58,777 bases of DNA from Bacillota bacterium. GTDB taxonomy: Bacteria > Bacillota > Clostridia > Christensenellales > Christensenellaceae. Position numbers and translations under genes: made by a program. This document shows positions 1-8,181 of this stretch, one piece after another. The notes under the pieces are model-generated. The model was not told where the DNA came from. It did no database searches and was given only the letters and a program-made list of their open reading frames with translations. Every line of letters starts with the position of its first letter. Positions within the stretch are counted from its first letter, which is position 1. The DNA is taken from positions 1 through 58,777 of the forward strand of contig JAEWMJ010000026.1 in the NCBI GenBank assembly GCA_023393165.1, given 5' to 3'.

Positions 1-244
1 TGGTGGGGAAGAACAGGATCGGGTCCCATGCCAGATCGGGCTGAAAATGCTTGTAGAATATATCGTAGGCTTCCTCAGCCTTGCTGAAATCCTCCATCGC
101 GTCCTGTATGGTGCAGGTTCCCGCATAATAGATGGGGAACGCCTGAAATACCGGAACCAGCGGAATCCTGTCCGGCTCGATCAGTTTTGTCGCGTCCATT
201 ACTCTTTTTAATCTGGCATTATACTGCTCGCCAATGTTATCCAT
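1..244 (-). CDS. Uroporphyrinogen decarboxylase (URO-D)-like protein, N-terminal part, cut by window edge
   Basis: Only the first 81 codons are in the window; the gene runs off the left edge. The start is an ATG at 242-244 with an AAGGAG site at 253-258. The visible protein begins MDNIGEQYNARLKRVMDATK and continues with EPDRIPLVPVFQAFP, which is the N-terminal pattern of the URO-D/MtaA-type superfamily. Members either decarboxylate uroporphyrinogen III in haem synthesis or move methyl groups from corrinoid proteins to coenzyme M or tetrahydrofolate. Too little is visible to choose; the single-gene start and absence of hem genes nearby make a corrinoid-linked methyltransferase at least as likely. 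The family call is from pattern recognition of a short stretch. Confidence 0.6.
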   Translation of the reverse strand, partial: MDNIGEQYNARLKRVMDATKLIEPDRIPLVPVFQAFPIYYAGTCTIQDAMEDFSKAEEAYDIFYKHFQPDLAWDPILFFPT

Positions 245-483
245 ATTAAAATCTCCTTATTCATTTATTAGAAACAATAAAAATTTAAATAATATTAAAT
301 CGCCTTACACTTATTTAGTATGGACTGAAGAATTTTTTTTAAATGATAATTTTATAATACACGATATTTAAATGATTTCAACTATATTTTTTATCCCATT
401 TGTTCGTAAAAATTCATTGTTTCTTGACGAGAAGCAAAATAGGGGTACAATAATACTAAAACATATGAAGGGCATATACTGAT

Positions 484-948
484 TTGAACACTTATGACAA
501 AGAAGATATAAAATATATGCGCCGGGCGCTTACGCTCGCAAAAAAAGCCGCGCTGGCGGACGAGGTGCCTGTAGGCGCGCTTATAGTGCAGGAAGGCAAA
601 ATCATATCCCGCGCGTACAACAAGCGGGAAACGCTCAAAAGCCCCACAGCCCACGCGGAATTTATAGCTATTGAAAAAGCATCCAAAAAGCTGGGAGGTT
701 GGCGCCTGCCCGGCTGTACCCTTTACGTCACGCTGGAGCCCTGCCCCATGTGCGCCGGGGCGATCGTTAATTCCAGGATTCCAAGGGTTGTTTTTGGCGC
801 GCCCGATCCAAAAGCCGGCGCTTTCGGCAGTGTATACGATCTTGCGGAGGGAAAACTAAACCACACGCCCCAAATCGTCTCCGGAGTGCTGCAAGAAGAA
901 TGCGGCGGGATCCTATCGGAATATTTTAAAAGCAAAAGAGCCAAATAG
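484..948 (+). CDS. tadA: tRNA-specific adenosine deaminase TadA
   Basis: TadA deaminates A34 of tRNA-Arg(ACG) to inosine in the cytoplasm, widening codon reading. The protein is 154 aa, the usual length. The zinc-binding deaminase motifs are present: HAE in TAHAEFIAI at about residue 58 supplies the His ligand and catalytic Glu, and PCPMCAGAI at about residue 88 supplies the two Cys ligands. The DEVPVGALIV stretch near the N-terminus is typical. The start chosen is a TTG at 484 with GAAGGG about 11 bases upstream; an ATG at 517 would remove part of the first helix that homologues have. The gene stands alone and converges on the DEAD-box helicase gene. Confidence 0.93.
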   Translation: MNTYDKEDIKYMRRALTLAKKAALADEVPVGALIVQEGKIISRAYNKRETLKSPTAHAEFIAIEKASKKLGGWRLPGCTLYVTLEPCPMCAGAIVNSRIPRVVFGAPDPKAGAFGSVYDLAEGKLNHTPQIVSGVLQEECGGILSEYFKSKRAK

Positions 949-983
949 GCCTTATTCCTTTTAGAAAAGAAAGAAAAAACCAA

Positions 984-1019
984 AGAAAACCCGGAACCGT
1001 ACATGGTAACAGGTTTTCT
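984..1019. terminator. Probable two-way terminator between tadA and the helicase gene
   Basis: AGAAAACC at 984-991 pairs with GGTTTTCT at 1012-1019, with a short inner ACC/GGT pairing. It lies in the 96-base gap between two convergent genes. The flanks are A/T-rich but the U-tract is not perfect, so the call is moderate. Confidence 0.45.
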
Positions 1020-1044
1020 ATAAATATTTAAATTTTAAATTTAG

Positions 1045-2757
1045 TCAGCAATATTCTACAAACAGTTTATCTTTTCTTTTTACCGGCGGCCTTCCGCCTT
1101 TCCCAGGCCTTGCGTAACGGGACGCCGGACGGGGCCCCTTGGAGCGCGCCGAAAAGTTCTTCTCCGAACTGTCATAGGAAAAACCATGCATGGAGGCCGA
1201 AACGCCAGAGCCGTTGATTCTGCAATTTGCCATGGCGGCTACTGTCTCCCGGATTTTATTTTCCGCAATCATCACGACAGTTTGCTTATCCATAATATCA
1301 ATCCTGCCGATATCCTTTCCTTGAATGCCGGCATATTGGGTGATGGCGCTTACGATATGGTTAGGGGCCACCCGCATTTGCCTGCCGATGCTTAAAACCA
1401 TCTTTTGATATTTGGGTTTGGGCAGATCCGCTTTTTTAAACAAATCGTCGCCGATATTTTCATCCGATTTCCCAAAATGCATTTCCAGCACAGCCGCTGC
1501 GATGGCAGCCGCATTGTATCCCTTTTCCATCAATTCCGATACGATATCCATATACGCGGCTCCGGAAGAATTCCGCAGGTTTTTCTCTACCTGTTGGCTC
1601 TGCAAGCCGCCCAGTTTTTTTCTTAGTTCTTCCGCGGTCGGCATTTTTTTAAATTGCAGTTCAGACTTTGCCTGCCTGCCTATCTGTTTTAATTCTTCCG
1701 CCTGCCTTCTCCCGCAGCATAGCGTAATTGCGTTGCCCGCTTTTCCGGCTCTTCCCGTCCGGCCGATGCGGTGTACGTAATATTCGGTATTTTGCGGAAC
1801 GTCGTAATTGATTACAAACTCTATGTTTTGTACATCAATTCCTCTGGCCGCCACATCGGTGGCAACCAGTACGGAAGTCATTCCGTTTTTAAACGCTTCC
1901 ATTGTTTTTGTCCGCTGCGGCTGGTTTAAATCGCCGTGCAACCCTTCCGCTCGGTATCCTTTTTTATTTAGGAACAGCACAACTTCGTCCACCATCCTCT
2001 TTGTGTTGCAGAACACGAGCGAGAGCGCAGGATTATGGTATTTAAGCAGCACATCCAGCGCTTCTTTTTTTACCGGCGACGGAACATCGTAATAGTACTG
2101 GCTGATGTTTTCTACCGTAACCTGCTCTTCATTGATGGAAACAGTCTTCGGTTCCTTCTGGTATTTTTTTGTGAGCGCAATGATCTCCCTGGGCATGGTT
2201 GCAGAGAACAAAACCGTCTGGCGTTCCTCTGGCGTTTCTTTTAATATCGTTTCAATATCGTCGCGGAATCCCATGCTGAGCATCTCGTCCGCTTCATCCA
2301 AAACAACCATTTTCACCGAATGCAGTTTCAGTGTTCTTCTGCGCAGATGATCCATAATGCGTCCGGGCGTTCCTATCACTATATTCGCGTTTTTAAGACC
2401 GCTTATCTGCTGCTGCATGGAAGCGCCGCCGTAAATATCCAATGCGTTGATCCCTTCTGCATAACGCAACAGTTTGCCTATTTCCCCGCATGCCTGCATT
2501 GCAAGCTCGCGCGTGGGGCACATGATCAATACTTGTGCGGCATTCTTTTGCGTCCTGTCAACCTTCTCTATCGCGGGGATCCCAAACGCAATGGTTTTCC
2601 CCGTCCCTGTCTGGGACCGTCCAATCACGTCGAAGCCTTCCTGTATCAAAGGTATGCTTTGAGCCTGTATCTCCGTTGCGGTTTTAAACCCCATATAGTC
2701 GATCGCGGAAAGAATCTCCTGCGATATATTCATTTGTTTAAATGTTGTTTGATTCAT
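1045..2757 (-). CDS. DEAD-box ATP-dependent RNA helicase (DeaD/CsdA type)
   Basis: A 570-aa cytoplasmic RNA helicase that unwinds RNA duplexes with ATP, likely in ribosome assembly, RNA decay and cold adaptation. The motifs run in order: Q-motif region near residues 10-35, motif I SQTGTGKT near 50, Ia PTRELA, Ib TPGR, II DEAD near 155, III SAT near 184, and VI HRIGRTGR near 330. Residues about 470-525 resemble the DbpA/CsdA RNA-binding fold, followed by a basic Arg/Gly/Pro tail that ends VEYC. The start is ATG 2757 with AGAGGA 4-5 bases upstream. A promoter at 2881-2908 and a terminator-like hairpin at 2815-2839 lie in its leader, suggesting attenuation. Confidence 0.93.
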   Translation of the reverse strand: MNQTTFKQMNISQEILSAIDYMGFKTATEIQAQSIPLIQEGFDVIGRSQTGTGKTIAFGIPAIEKVDRTQKNAAQVLIMCPTRELAMQACGEIGKLLRYAEGINALDIYGGASMQQQISGLKNANIVIGTPGRIMDHLRRRTLKLHSVKMVVLDEADEMLSMGFRDDIETILKETPEERQTVLFSATMPREIIALTKKYQKEPKTVSINEEQVTVENISQYYYDVPSPVKKEALDVLLKYHNPALSLVFCNTKRMVDEVVLFLNKKGYRAEGLHGDLNQPQRTKTMEAFKNGMTSVLVATDVAARGIDVQNIEFVINYDVPQNTEYYVHRIGRTGRAGKAGNAITLCCGRRQAEELKQIGRQAKSELQFKKMPTAEELRKKLGGLQSQQVEKNLRNSSGAAYMDIVSELMEKGYNAAAIAAAVLEMHFGKSDENIGDDLFKKADLPKPKYQKMVLSIGRQMRVAPNHIVSAITQYAGIQGKDIGRIDIMDKQTVVMIAENKIRETVAAMANCRINGSGVSASMHGFSYDSSEKNFSARSKGPRPASRYARPGKGGRPPVKRKDKLFVEYC

Positions 2758-2814
2758 TCATTCCTCTTTCATTTATTTCCTATTATATATATTAAGTTCA
2801 CTTTTTTAAAAAAA

Positions 2815-2839
2815 TAACGAGGAAATCCATTCCTCGTTA
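2815..2839 (-). terminator. Intrinsic terminator/attenuator hairpin in the helicase leader
   Basis: On the minus strand a perfect 10-bp stem TAACGAGGAA/TTCCTCGTTA with a 5-base loop is followed at once by seven U residues. It sits about 58 bases before the helicase start codon and about 35 bases after the -10 box of the promoter at 2881-2908, so a transcript from that promoter must cross it to reach the gene. It may also end mtlD transcripts. Confidence 0.8.
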
Positions 2840-2880
2840 ATAATCTTTCAAAAATAACAATTCGATAAACCCAAGATTTA

Positions 2881-2908
2881 ATTATACTATAAAACAAACA
2901 AAAGTCAA
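2881..2908 (-). promoter_or_regulatory. Sigma-A promoter for the helicase gene
   Basis: On the minus strand, -35 TTGACT (2903-2908), a 16-base spacer and -10 TATAAT (2881-2886). The predicted start near 2874 gives a leader of about 117 bases that contains the hairpin at 2815-2839. Confidence 0.7.
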
Positions 2909-2994
2909 AGTATATTTTATACTATTCAGCCACGCGCAGTCCTTTAAGCCGGCAGCAAATCGAAAAACGCAGCACTCTGACCTTTTCGGGAGGA

Positions 2995-4149
2995 TTACTC
3001 CTCATCCAACTGCGACTGCATCCGCTCAAACAGCGGTTCTTTGAAGTCAATGCCCATGTAATGGGATATCACATACTCCAGCCCCTTTTCTTTCAGGTCC
3101 GCCTGCAGTTTTTGCGCGGCTGCATCATTGGAGTTGTTAAACTTAAGCGCTGCGCGCACGCCGGCAATGATGGGCGCGGGCGTAATGCCGTTTTCAAGGC
3201 AGTAAAGCGCGGCTCCAATCAACCTGTCGTTCCGCCTGAGTTTGCGTACAGGATCGCCTCCCACCCGTGCGACACTGTCTCCCAATGCCCAGTTGGCAAA
3301 CCTGCAAAGCAGGTCGTCCACATGCTCTTCCAGCAGCGGCAGCAGTTCTTCGCCGTACTCGCGCGCCAGCGCATGCGCGCTGCACATCATGGCTTCCCTG
3401 GCGGCACAGGCAATTTCCTTTTTCTCAGCGGCCTGCCATATATATTCGTATCCCTGTTCCGCGCCCATATAAGCGCAGATTGCATGACCCATATTATGTA
3501 TAAAGAGCTTTCTCTTGATATAAAAGCCAAACGGCGTATAAGGCAGCAAGCCGACAAGATCCGGTATCTTGCCCTTGAACGCTGCGCTGTCCACAGGCAA
3601 CTGGGCATAGGGTTCCACATAAACCAGCAGCGGATGTTCCGCCTTTTGCTCCGCCGTCATCACAGGCACCATACGGCCGATGGATGCTTCGATCAGCCCG
3701 ACATTTTTATCCGCCCAATCCTTTTGCTGCTCGTCCAAACATTCGTTGATCCAGCCGCGCATCAGTATATCAGCCTCCAACTGGTTTTCACAGAGAATGA
3801 TATCCAGCGTACGGCCCGTCTTCATCCGTTCAATGATCCCTTTTGCGATCACAGGAGCAATCTTGGGCAAAACGTTAACGCCCACCGCCGTCGCCATGAT
3901 ATCGCATCCGGCGATTTCGGCAACCGCCTCTTCACTTCCGGCATGCACCGCGCGCACGTTTACAACGGTTTCATCGTGTTTGTGTTCCCTGTTGACGACC
4001 CTGACCGGATATTCATGCCGTTTGTTCAATTCTTCAATGATATTCGGCATAATATCCAAAAAACACACGTCATATCCCGAATCCGAAAAAACCTTCCCGA
4101 TAAATCCGCGCCCTATGTTTCCCGCACCATACATTACAGCCTTTTTCAT
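2995..4149 (-). CDS. mtlD: Mannitol-1-phosphate 5-dehydrogenase
   Basis: This NAD-dependent cytoplasmic enzyme interconverts mannitol 1-phosphate and fructose 6-phosphate. The 384-aa protein opens with the dinucleotide-binding motif YGAGNIGRGFIG and carries the catalytic K-x4-N-x2-H pattern of polyol-specific long-chain dehydrogenases (KLFIHNMGH at about residue 216), both as expected; its length matches MtlD (about 382 aa). The start is ATG 4149 with AGGAG 7-8 bases upstream; a longer reading frame upstream lacks a better site. No mannitol PTS genes are adjacent, so the substrate may come from elsewhere, or the enzyme may act in the fructose 6-phosphate to mannitol direction. A related hexuronate oxidoreductase role is less likely given the N-terminus. 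Confidence 0.87.
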   Translation of the reverse strand: MKKAVMYGAGNIGRGFIGKVFSDSGYDVCFLDIMPNIIEELNKRHEYPVRVVNREHKHDETVVNVRAVHAGSEEAVAEIAGCDIMATAVGVNVLPKIAPVIAKGIIERMKTGRTLDIILCENQLEADILMRGWINECLDEQQKDWADKNVGLIEASIGRMVPVMTAEQKAEHPLLVYVEPYAQLPVDSAAFKGKIPDLVGLLPYTPFGFYIKRKLFIHNMGHAICAYMGAEQGYEYIWQAAEKKEIACAAREAMMCSAHALAREYGEELLPLLEEHVDDLLCRFANWALGDSVARVGGDPVRKLRRNDRLIGAALYCLENGITPAPIIAGVRAALKFNNSNDAAAQKLQADLKEKGLEYVISHYMGIDFKEPLFERMQSQLDEE

Positions 4150-4207
4150 AAGCATCTCCTCTTCTGCAAATACTGACAATATAAATATACCATACTTCTC
4201 CGAAAGT

Positions 4208-4216
4208 TGTTATAAT
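4208..4216 (+). promoter_or_regulatory. Extended -10 promoter of rlmD
   Basis: TGTTATAAT (TG-n-TATAAT) lies 72 bases before the rlmD start, in the gap between divergent mtlD and rlmD. No good -35 box is seen at the right distance, as is common for extended -10 promoters. Confidence 0.55.
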
Positions 4217-4287
4217 AAGTCTGTCGAAACCCAAAAATTTTGATGCGGCGGGCTTTGCGGGAAAAGGTCATGACAGGTGGTACAAAT

Positions 4288-5649
4288 ATGAAAAAGAACG
4301 ATTTATTTGAAATAGAGATAGACGATATTGACGTAAATGGCAACGGCGTCGGAAAAAAAGACGGCTTCTGTTTTTTTGTCACGGGTGCGCTTCCAGGAGA
4401 AAAGGTCCGTGCGAAAGCTACCAAAATAAATAAAAACTACGGGTTTGCCATTGTGGACGAGCTGCTTTCGGCATCCCCGCACCGGCGCGAGCCTGCCTGC
4501 CGGTATTACAAAAAATGCGGCGGGTGTACCCTGCAGCATTTATCCTATGCCGCCCAGCTGGAATGGAAAACAAACCAAGTTCAAAACTGTATCAAACGGA
4601 TCGGCGGGCTTGATGTGCCCGTATCCTTCGCACTTCCCGCTATGAGCGAACACCGCTACCGCAACAAAGCCGCCTTTCCACTTGGAATGGACGAACTGCT
4701 GAAAATAGGTTTCTACTCCACGCGCAGCCATACGCTGGTGGATATAGACGACTGCCTGATCCAAAACAAAGATGTTGCGCTGCTTGTCTCCCAGCTCAAG
4801 ACCTGGGTGGTGCACAACAAGATCAGTATATATAATGAAAAAACCGGAAAAGGCCTCCTGCGCCACGCGGTGGTGCGCACGGTTAAAAGCGGGGATATGA
4901 TGCTCACGCTCTGCATCAACGGGGACGACATTCCCTTCCGCACCGATCTGGTTTCCAAATTCCAATATGTGCTCCCCCGCCTTAAGTCCATCATGCTCAG
5001 TATAAACAAAAAGAAGGATAATACGATACTTGGGGATAAAACCGTCCCGGTTTACGGAAGGGATTATATCACCGAGACGATCCTGGGCCTGGATTTTAAA
5101 ATCGGCCCCCATTCTTTTCTCCAGGTGAACAGCGCCGCCGCCGAAACGCTTTATTTCACCCTGTTTGAGCTTTTGAACCTTACCAAAAGCGATACGGTGG
5201 CAGACCTTTACTGCGGCGCCGGAACCATCACCCTGCCCGCCGCGCAGCGCGCAAAATACGTATACGGCGTCGAGATCGTTCCGCAAGCGGTTGAAAACGC
5301 ACGGGACAACGCGAACATGAATGGGATCGATAACGTGGAGTTTGTTGCCGGGGACGTGCAAAAAGAGCTGGACGGCGTGATCCAAAAAGCCGGAACACTG
5401 GACGCTATCATCCTGGACCCGCCGCGAAAAGGCCTGGAGGCGAACGTGATCCAATCCTGCGCGGCAACCGGCGCCAAAAAGATATGCTACGTTTCCTGCA
5501 ATCCCTCCACCCTCGCCCGTGACCTTGCCGAGTTCACAAAGCTGGGCTATGCGGTAAAGCATGTACAGCCGGTTGACATGTTCCCGCAGACGACGCACGT
5601 TGAGACGATAATTCTGATGATAAAATGTGGTTTGGTGGATAAAACATAG
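4288..5649 (+). CDS. rlmD: 23S rRNA (uracil-5-)-methyltransferase, RlmD/RlmCD type
   Basis: This SAM-dependent enzyme makes 5-methyluridine in 23S rRNA. The 453-aa protein has an N-terminal TRAM-like RNA-binding domain (about residues 1-60), an iron-sulfur Cys cluster C-x5-C-x2-C in CRYYKKCGGC at about 73-83, the SAM-binding DLYCGAGTITLP segment at about 310, DPPRKG at about 388 and the catalytic Cys in YVSCNPSTLARD at about 415. The start is ATG 4288 with AGGTGG 7 bases upstream; ATGs at 4240 and 4270 lack a good site and add residues homologues lack. In Gram-positive bacteria a single paralogue often modifies two positions, so RlmCD activity is possible. A terminator follows at 5700. Confidence 0.92.
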   Translation: MKKNDLFEIEIDDIDVNGNGVGKKDGFCFFVTGALPGEKVRAKATKINKNYGFAIVDELLSASPHRREPACRYYKKCGGCTLQHLSYAAQLEWKTNQVQNCIKRIGGLDVPVSFALPAMSEHRYRNKAAFPLGMDELLKIGFYSTRSHTLVDIDDCLIQNKDVALLVSQLKTWVVHNKISIYNEKTGKGLLRHAVVRTVKSGDMMLTLCINGDDIPFRTDLVSKFQYVLPRLKSIMLSINKKKDNTILGDKTVPVYGRDYITETILGLDFKIGPHSFLQVNSAAAETLYFTLFELLNLTKSDTVADLYCGAGTITLPAAQRAKYVYGVEIVPQAVENARDNANMNGIDNVEFVAGDVQKELDGVIQKAGTLDAIILDPPRKGLEANVIQSCAATGAKKICYVSCNPSTLARDLAEFTKLGYAVKHVQPVDMFPQTTHVETIILMIKCGLVDKT

Positions 5650-5699
5650 AGTTTGACGACAATATATTGTGGTTTTGAAGTGATAATTGAACAAAAAGC

Positions 5700-5735
5700 G
5701 GGCTGAAAAAATGCATTTTTCAGCCCCGTTTTTTT
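5700..5735 (+). terminator. Intrinsic terminator of rlmD
   Basis: GGGCTGAAAAA (5700-5710) pairs perfectly with TTTTTCAGCCC (5716-5726) around a 5-base loop, followed by CG and seven T (5729-5735). Confidence 0.88.
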
Positions 5736-5895
5736 GGCATTATATAGATGACATTGGGCATTGAGGTAGGATAACAGTCATATAGCGCAATTATTAGATA
5801 GGAAAGCTCAATGGCATTAAGGTGGATTACCTATTTGAGGTCAAATTGATAATATTTTTATTTACAAATCTAATGTCGCAAGTTACAATAGGACC

Positions 5896-5919
5896 GTGAC
5901 CGAATCGGTCACATATAAT
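5896..5919 (+). promoter_or_regulatory. TetR operator overlapping the promoter of the 5940 regulator
   Basis: GTGACCGAATCGGTCAC (5896-5912) is a 7-3-7 inverted repeat, perfect in both arms, placed directly before the -10 box TATAAT (5914-5919). A repressor bound here would block RNA polymerase. It lies 21 bases before the TetR gene, so autoregulation is the natural reading. The -35 is weak. Confidence 0.8.
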
Positions 5920-5939
5920 GATAGGAATTAGAAGGTACT

Positions 5940-6626
5940 ATGGCATTTGAAAAATTGGAAAAGGAAAAACAAAATAAAATAATCAATGCTGCCTGTGAAG
6001 TATTTGCAAAACACGGCTATAGAAAGGCATCTATGAAGGATATTGCCGAAGTGGCCGGAATATCGAAAAGCGTGCTGTTCAAGTATTTCTCTACAAAAGA
6101 GAATCTCTATATGAAGCTCTTTAGACTGGCATCGGACAGCATCAGCGAAGCGGACGATATTGCACTTGCAGAGGGAGAAAAGGACGCGGATATGTTTTCA
6201 TTGATGCGGCGAAGCGCGAAGTCCAGACTCTCCCTATTTAAGGAATACCCATGGATTTACAGGTTTTCCTATACTGCAGCCTTCGATCCTGATCGTTTTG
6301 TCAGGGAGCTTGTGAGCAAAGAGCTTGAGGATTATAGAAAATCGGGCGCCAAAATCAAAGAGCTTCAATTATATGATAAAAGCACAACGGACGATATCAA
6401 GCATTATAAGGGATTGAGAGAGGATTTTTCCCCCGCGGCGGCAAAGCAGGTCATCTTCTGGATATCTCAGGGATATCTTGAAGAAAAGCTATTTAAAGAT
6501 GAAATTGATCCGGATCAACTAGAAAAGGGCTATGAGGAATGGATAGACATTATGGAGATTCTTCTGAAAGATATTCACAAGGATTGTGATCGGATCAACG
6601 GAAAGACAGGTGAACAGAATGAATGA
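5940..6626 (+). CDS. TetR/AcrR family transcriptional regulator
   Basis: A 228-aa DNA-binding repressor. Residues about 9-55 form the TetR helix-turn-helix region (AACEVFAKHGYRKASMKDIA, then GISKSVLFKYFSTKENLY), with the conserved KYF and F/Y positions. The rest is an all-helical ligand domain rich in Asp/Lys without a recognisable ligand signature. The start is ATG 5940 with GAAGG upstream. The stop overlaps the start of the downstream hydrolase by 8 bases, so the two are translated from one mRNA. A 17-bp palindrome at 5896-5912 in its own promoter is the probable operator. The inducer may be a substrate or product of the hydrolase; that is inference. Confidence 0.9.
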   Translation: MAFEKLEKEKQNKIINAACEVFAKHGYRKASMKDIAEVAGISKSVLFKYFSTKENLYMKLFRLASDSISEADDIALAEGEKDADMFSLMRRSAKSRLSLFKEYPWIYRFSYTAAFDPDRFVRELVSKELEDYRKSGAKIKELQLYDKSTTDDIKHYKGLREDFSPAAAKQVIFWISQGYLEEKLFKDEIDPDQLEKGYEEWIDIMEILLKDIHKDCDRINGKTGEQNE

Positions 6627-7566
6627 CGTTCTCCACAAGAAAGGAATCACCGGCGGAGTTGAGAGTGTGCCCGGGCTTAGGCATCATGATCTCAAGGTCT
6701 GTGGCGGGCCGCTGTCCGTCTATGAAGCAGGCGAAACAGGAAAGCCAAAAGTTGTAATGCTGCATGGGGCTATGTACGATGAAGCAAGGTTCATTTGGGA
6801 TCAGATGTTTCCGTTTCTGAGCAAGGATTATCACCTATTCGCGCTGGATTCGCCACGACACGGGAGGTCAAGACCATGGGAAGGAAATTTGGATCATTCC
6901 AGGCTGATGGACATTCTGCACAATACATTTGATCAGTTGGGGCTTGATCACTTCAGTCTCGTGGGGCTTTCTATGGGAGGTGGCCTCAGCATTGAATATG
7001 CATCATTGCATCCCGATAGAGTCGGGTCCATGGTTCTGTTTGAACCCGGAGGGCTGGGAGACAAGGTCGATTTGGAGTTTATAACATGGTTATACATAAA
7101 AACACCCGGTATGCTCAGGCTACAGAGCCGAAAATATATGAAGAAGGACAGCGCCGCAATGAGGAAAATGCTGGAGTCCATTTATGTGGGCGGTTCAAAA
7201 CCGACCGACCCGGACCGGTTGATTTTAATTCTTAAAGATGAAATAAAGGGCAAGTATGACCATGGAGAGAATGACATGGACGACTGGCAGCTGAATGGCG
7301 TCATCGGACCATTTCAACTTAAATGGAACCTTCTTGACAGAGTTCCGCTGATAAAATGTCCGACGCTGTGGTTAAGGGGGGCGGATAGCGTCCTGGTGAA
7401 ACAGCATGAGATGGAGAGAGCCGTAAAGCTGGCCACTGACAGCGGAACAGAAGCTGAGTTGAAGATTATTCCGAATGCCGGGCATATCCTGCCTCTCGAA
7501 CGGCCTGAACAGGCAAATGCTGCTGTAAGGGCTTTTCTAGACAAGACCGCCGGTATAGGAAATTGA
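6619..7566 (+). CDS. Alpha/beta-fold hydrolase
   Basis: A 315-aa serine hydrolase of the alpha/beta superfamily, cytoplasmic (no signal peptide). Visible landmarks are the oxyanion-hole segment VVMLHGAMYDEARF at about residue 44, the DSPRHGRS turn at about 77, the nucleophile elbow GLSMGG at about 114, the acid region LWLRGADS at about 254 and the catalytic His in NAGHILPLERPEQ at about 287. The start is ATG 6619 with AGGTGA upstream; an ATG at 6586 inside the TetR gene lacks a site. It overlaps the TetR gene by 8 bases. The substrate cannot be read from sequence; esters or small lactones are typical for this class. Confidence 0.88.
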   Translation: MNDVLHKKGITGGVESVPGLRHHDLKVCGGPLSVYEAGETGKPKVVMLHGAMYDEARFIWDQMFPFLSKDYHLFALDSPRHGRSRPWEGNLDHSRLMDILHNTFDQLGLDHFSLVGLSMGGGLSIEYASLHPDRVGSMVLFEPGGLGDKVDLEFITWLYIKTPGMLRLQSRKYMKKDSAAMRKMLESIYVGGSKPTDPDRLILILKDEIKGKYDHGENDMDDWQLNGVIGPFQLKWNLLDRVPLIKCPTLWLRGADSVLVKQHEMERAVKLATDSGTEAELKIIPNAGHILPLERPEQANAAVRAFLDKTAGIGN

Positions 7567-7787
7567 ATAGTGAGGTCATTCCATGTATTTAGGCACTCTA
7601 TTATCTAGAAATGCATAAGTCGGGAAAGTATCATCTGCCACCAAGGCCCCACCAGGATCAAGCGGCATCTTTTTTGACCGTTCAAGGCATTCGGAAGTCG
7701 TCGTGAAATTAGAGAGGAAATTGTGAACCAAAAATAAATAAATTAACAGAAAAAAAATTAGTTTAACAAAATAAAAGTTAATGTATC
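7567..7787. other. Intergenic DNA with copy 1 of a short dispersed repeat
   Basis: Nothing here codes for a full protein. Positions about 7629-7700 match 13327-13396 at roughly 80 percent identity (core AAGGCCCCACCAGG then TCAAGCGG, a T-run, GACC and TCAAGGCAT). On the minus strand the region reads open through this repeat (a stretch with SKKMPLDPGGAL), and the second copy keeps a similar reading, so the repeat may derive from a gene end. Confidence 0.55.
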
Positions 7788-7826
7788 AAAACCTTTTTTA
7801 GTGAAAAGCTAGAAGAGGTTTTTTTT
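7788..7826 (+). terminator. Intrinsic terminator downstream of the hydrolase operon
   Basis: AAAACCTTTTTTAG (7788-7801) pairs with CTAGAAGAGGTTTT (7809-7822), 14 bp with two G-U pairs, 7-base loop, then more T up to 7826. Confidence 0.75.
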
Positions 7827-7850
7827 GTTTGCCCACATAATTCGTATTGA

Positions 7851-7955
7851 ACAGATGCAGGCTATGAATATTATGATATTTACCGAAACGGCCTTTTAAA
7901 AAAGCTGAGAACGGAACCAGACGAAGCATTCAAAAAACTTTTGAAATTAATATAG
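7851..7955 (+). pseudogene. Gene remnant, C-terminal fragment of unknown origin
   Basis: An open stretch of 34 codons with no start reads TDAGYEYYDIYRNGLLKKLR and on to a TAG at 7953-7955, with protein-like composition. It lies between two terminators and just before the hairpin at 7993. It looks like the tail of a lost gene; I do not recognise the family. Confidence 0.35.
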
Positions 7956-7992
7956 TAAAATTGGCAAGCCCTAAAACCAACTGAAATTCTTT

Positions 7993-8028
7993 AAAAAGCA
8001 CCTGGATATTTCATTTCAGGTGCTTTTT
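7993..8028. terminator. Strong two-way terminator hairpin
   Basis: AAAAAGCACCTG (7993-8004) pairs perfectly with CAGGTGCTTTTT (8017-8028). Both arms end in A/T tracts, so it can work in both directions. It insulates the surface-protein gene from upstream transcription. Confidence 0.85.
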
Positions 8029-8181
8029 TGCACCGTTCAGTGATGGTTCAGCCAACAGTCATTGGTGGTTCAGTCGAAAAATGTAGAATATAAGAAGAAT
8101 TTGTATCCAGCTGTTTACATTTTGTTTTATTCCGAAAAACGATGGCGGCGGTTTAACCAAAGGGAACAAGGAGGGCAAAGA

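Noticed and set aside
3061..4176. A 371-codon plus-strand frame opposite mtlD
   Set aside because: Antisense to a confident gene; no recognisable domain and no promoter in the right place.
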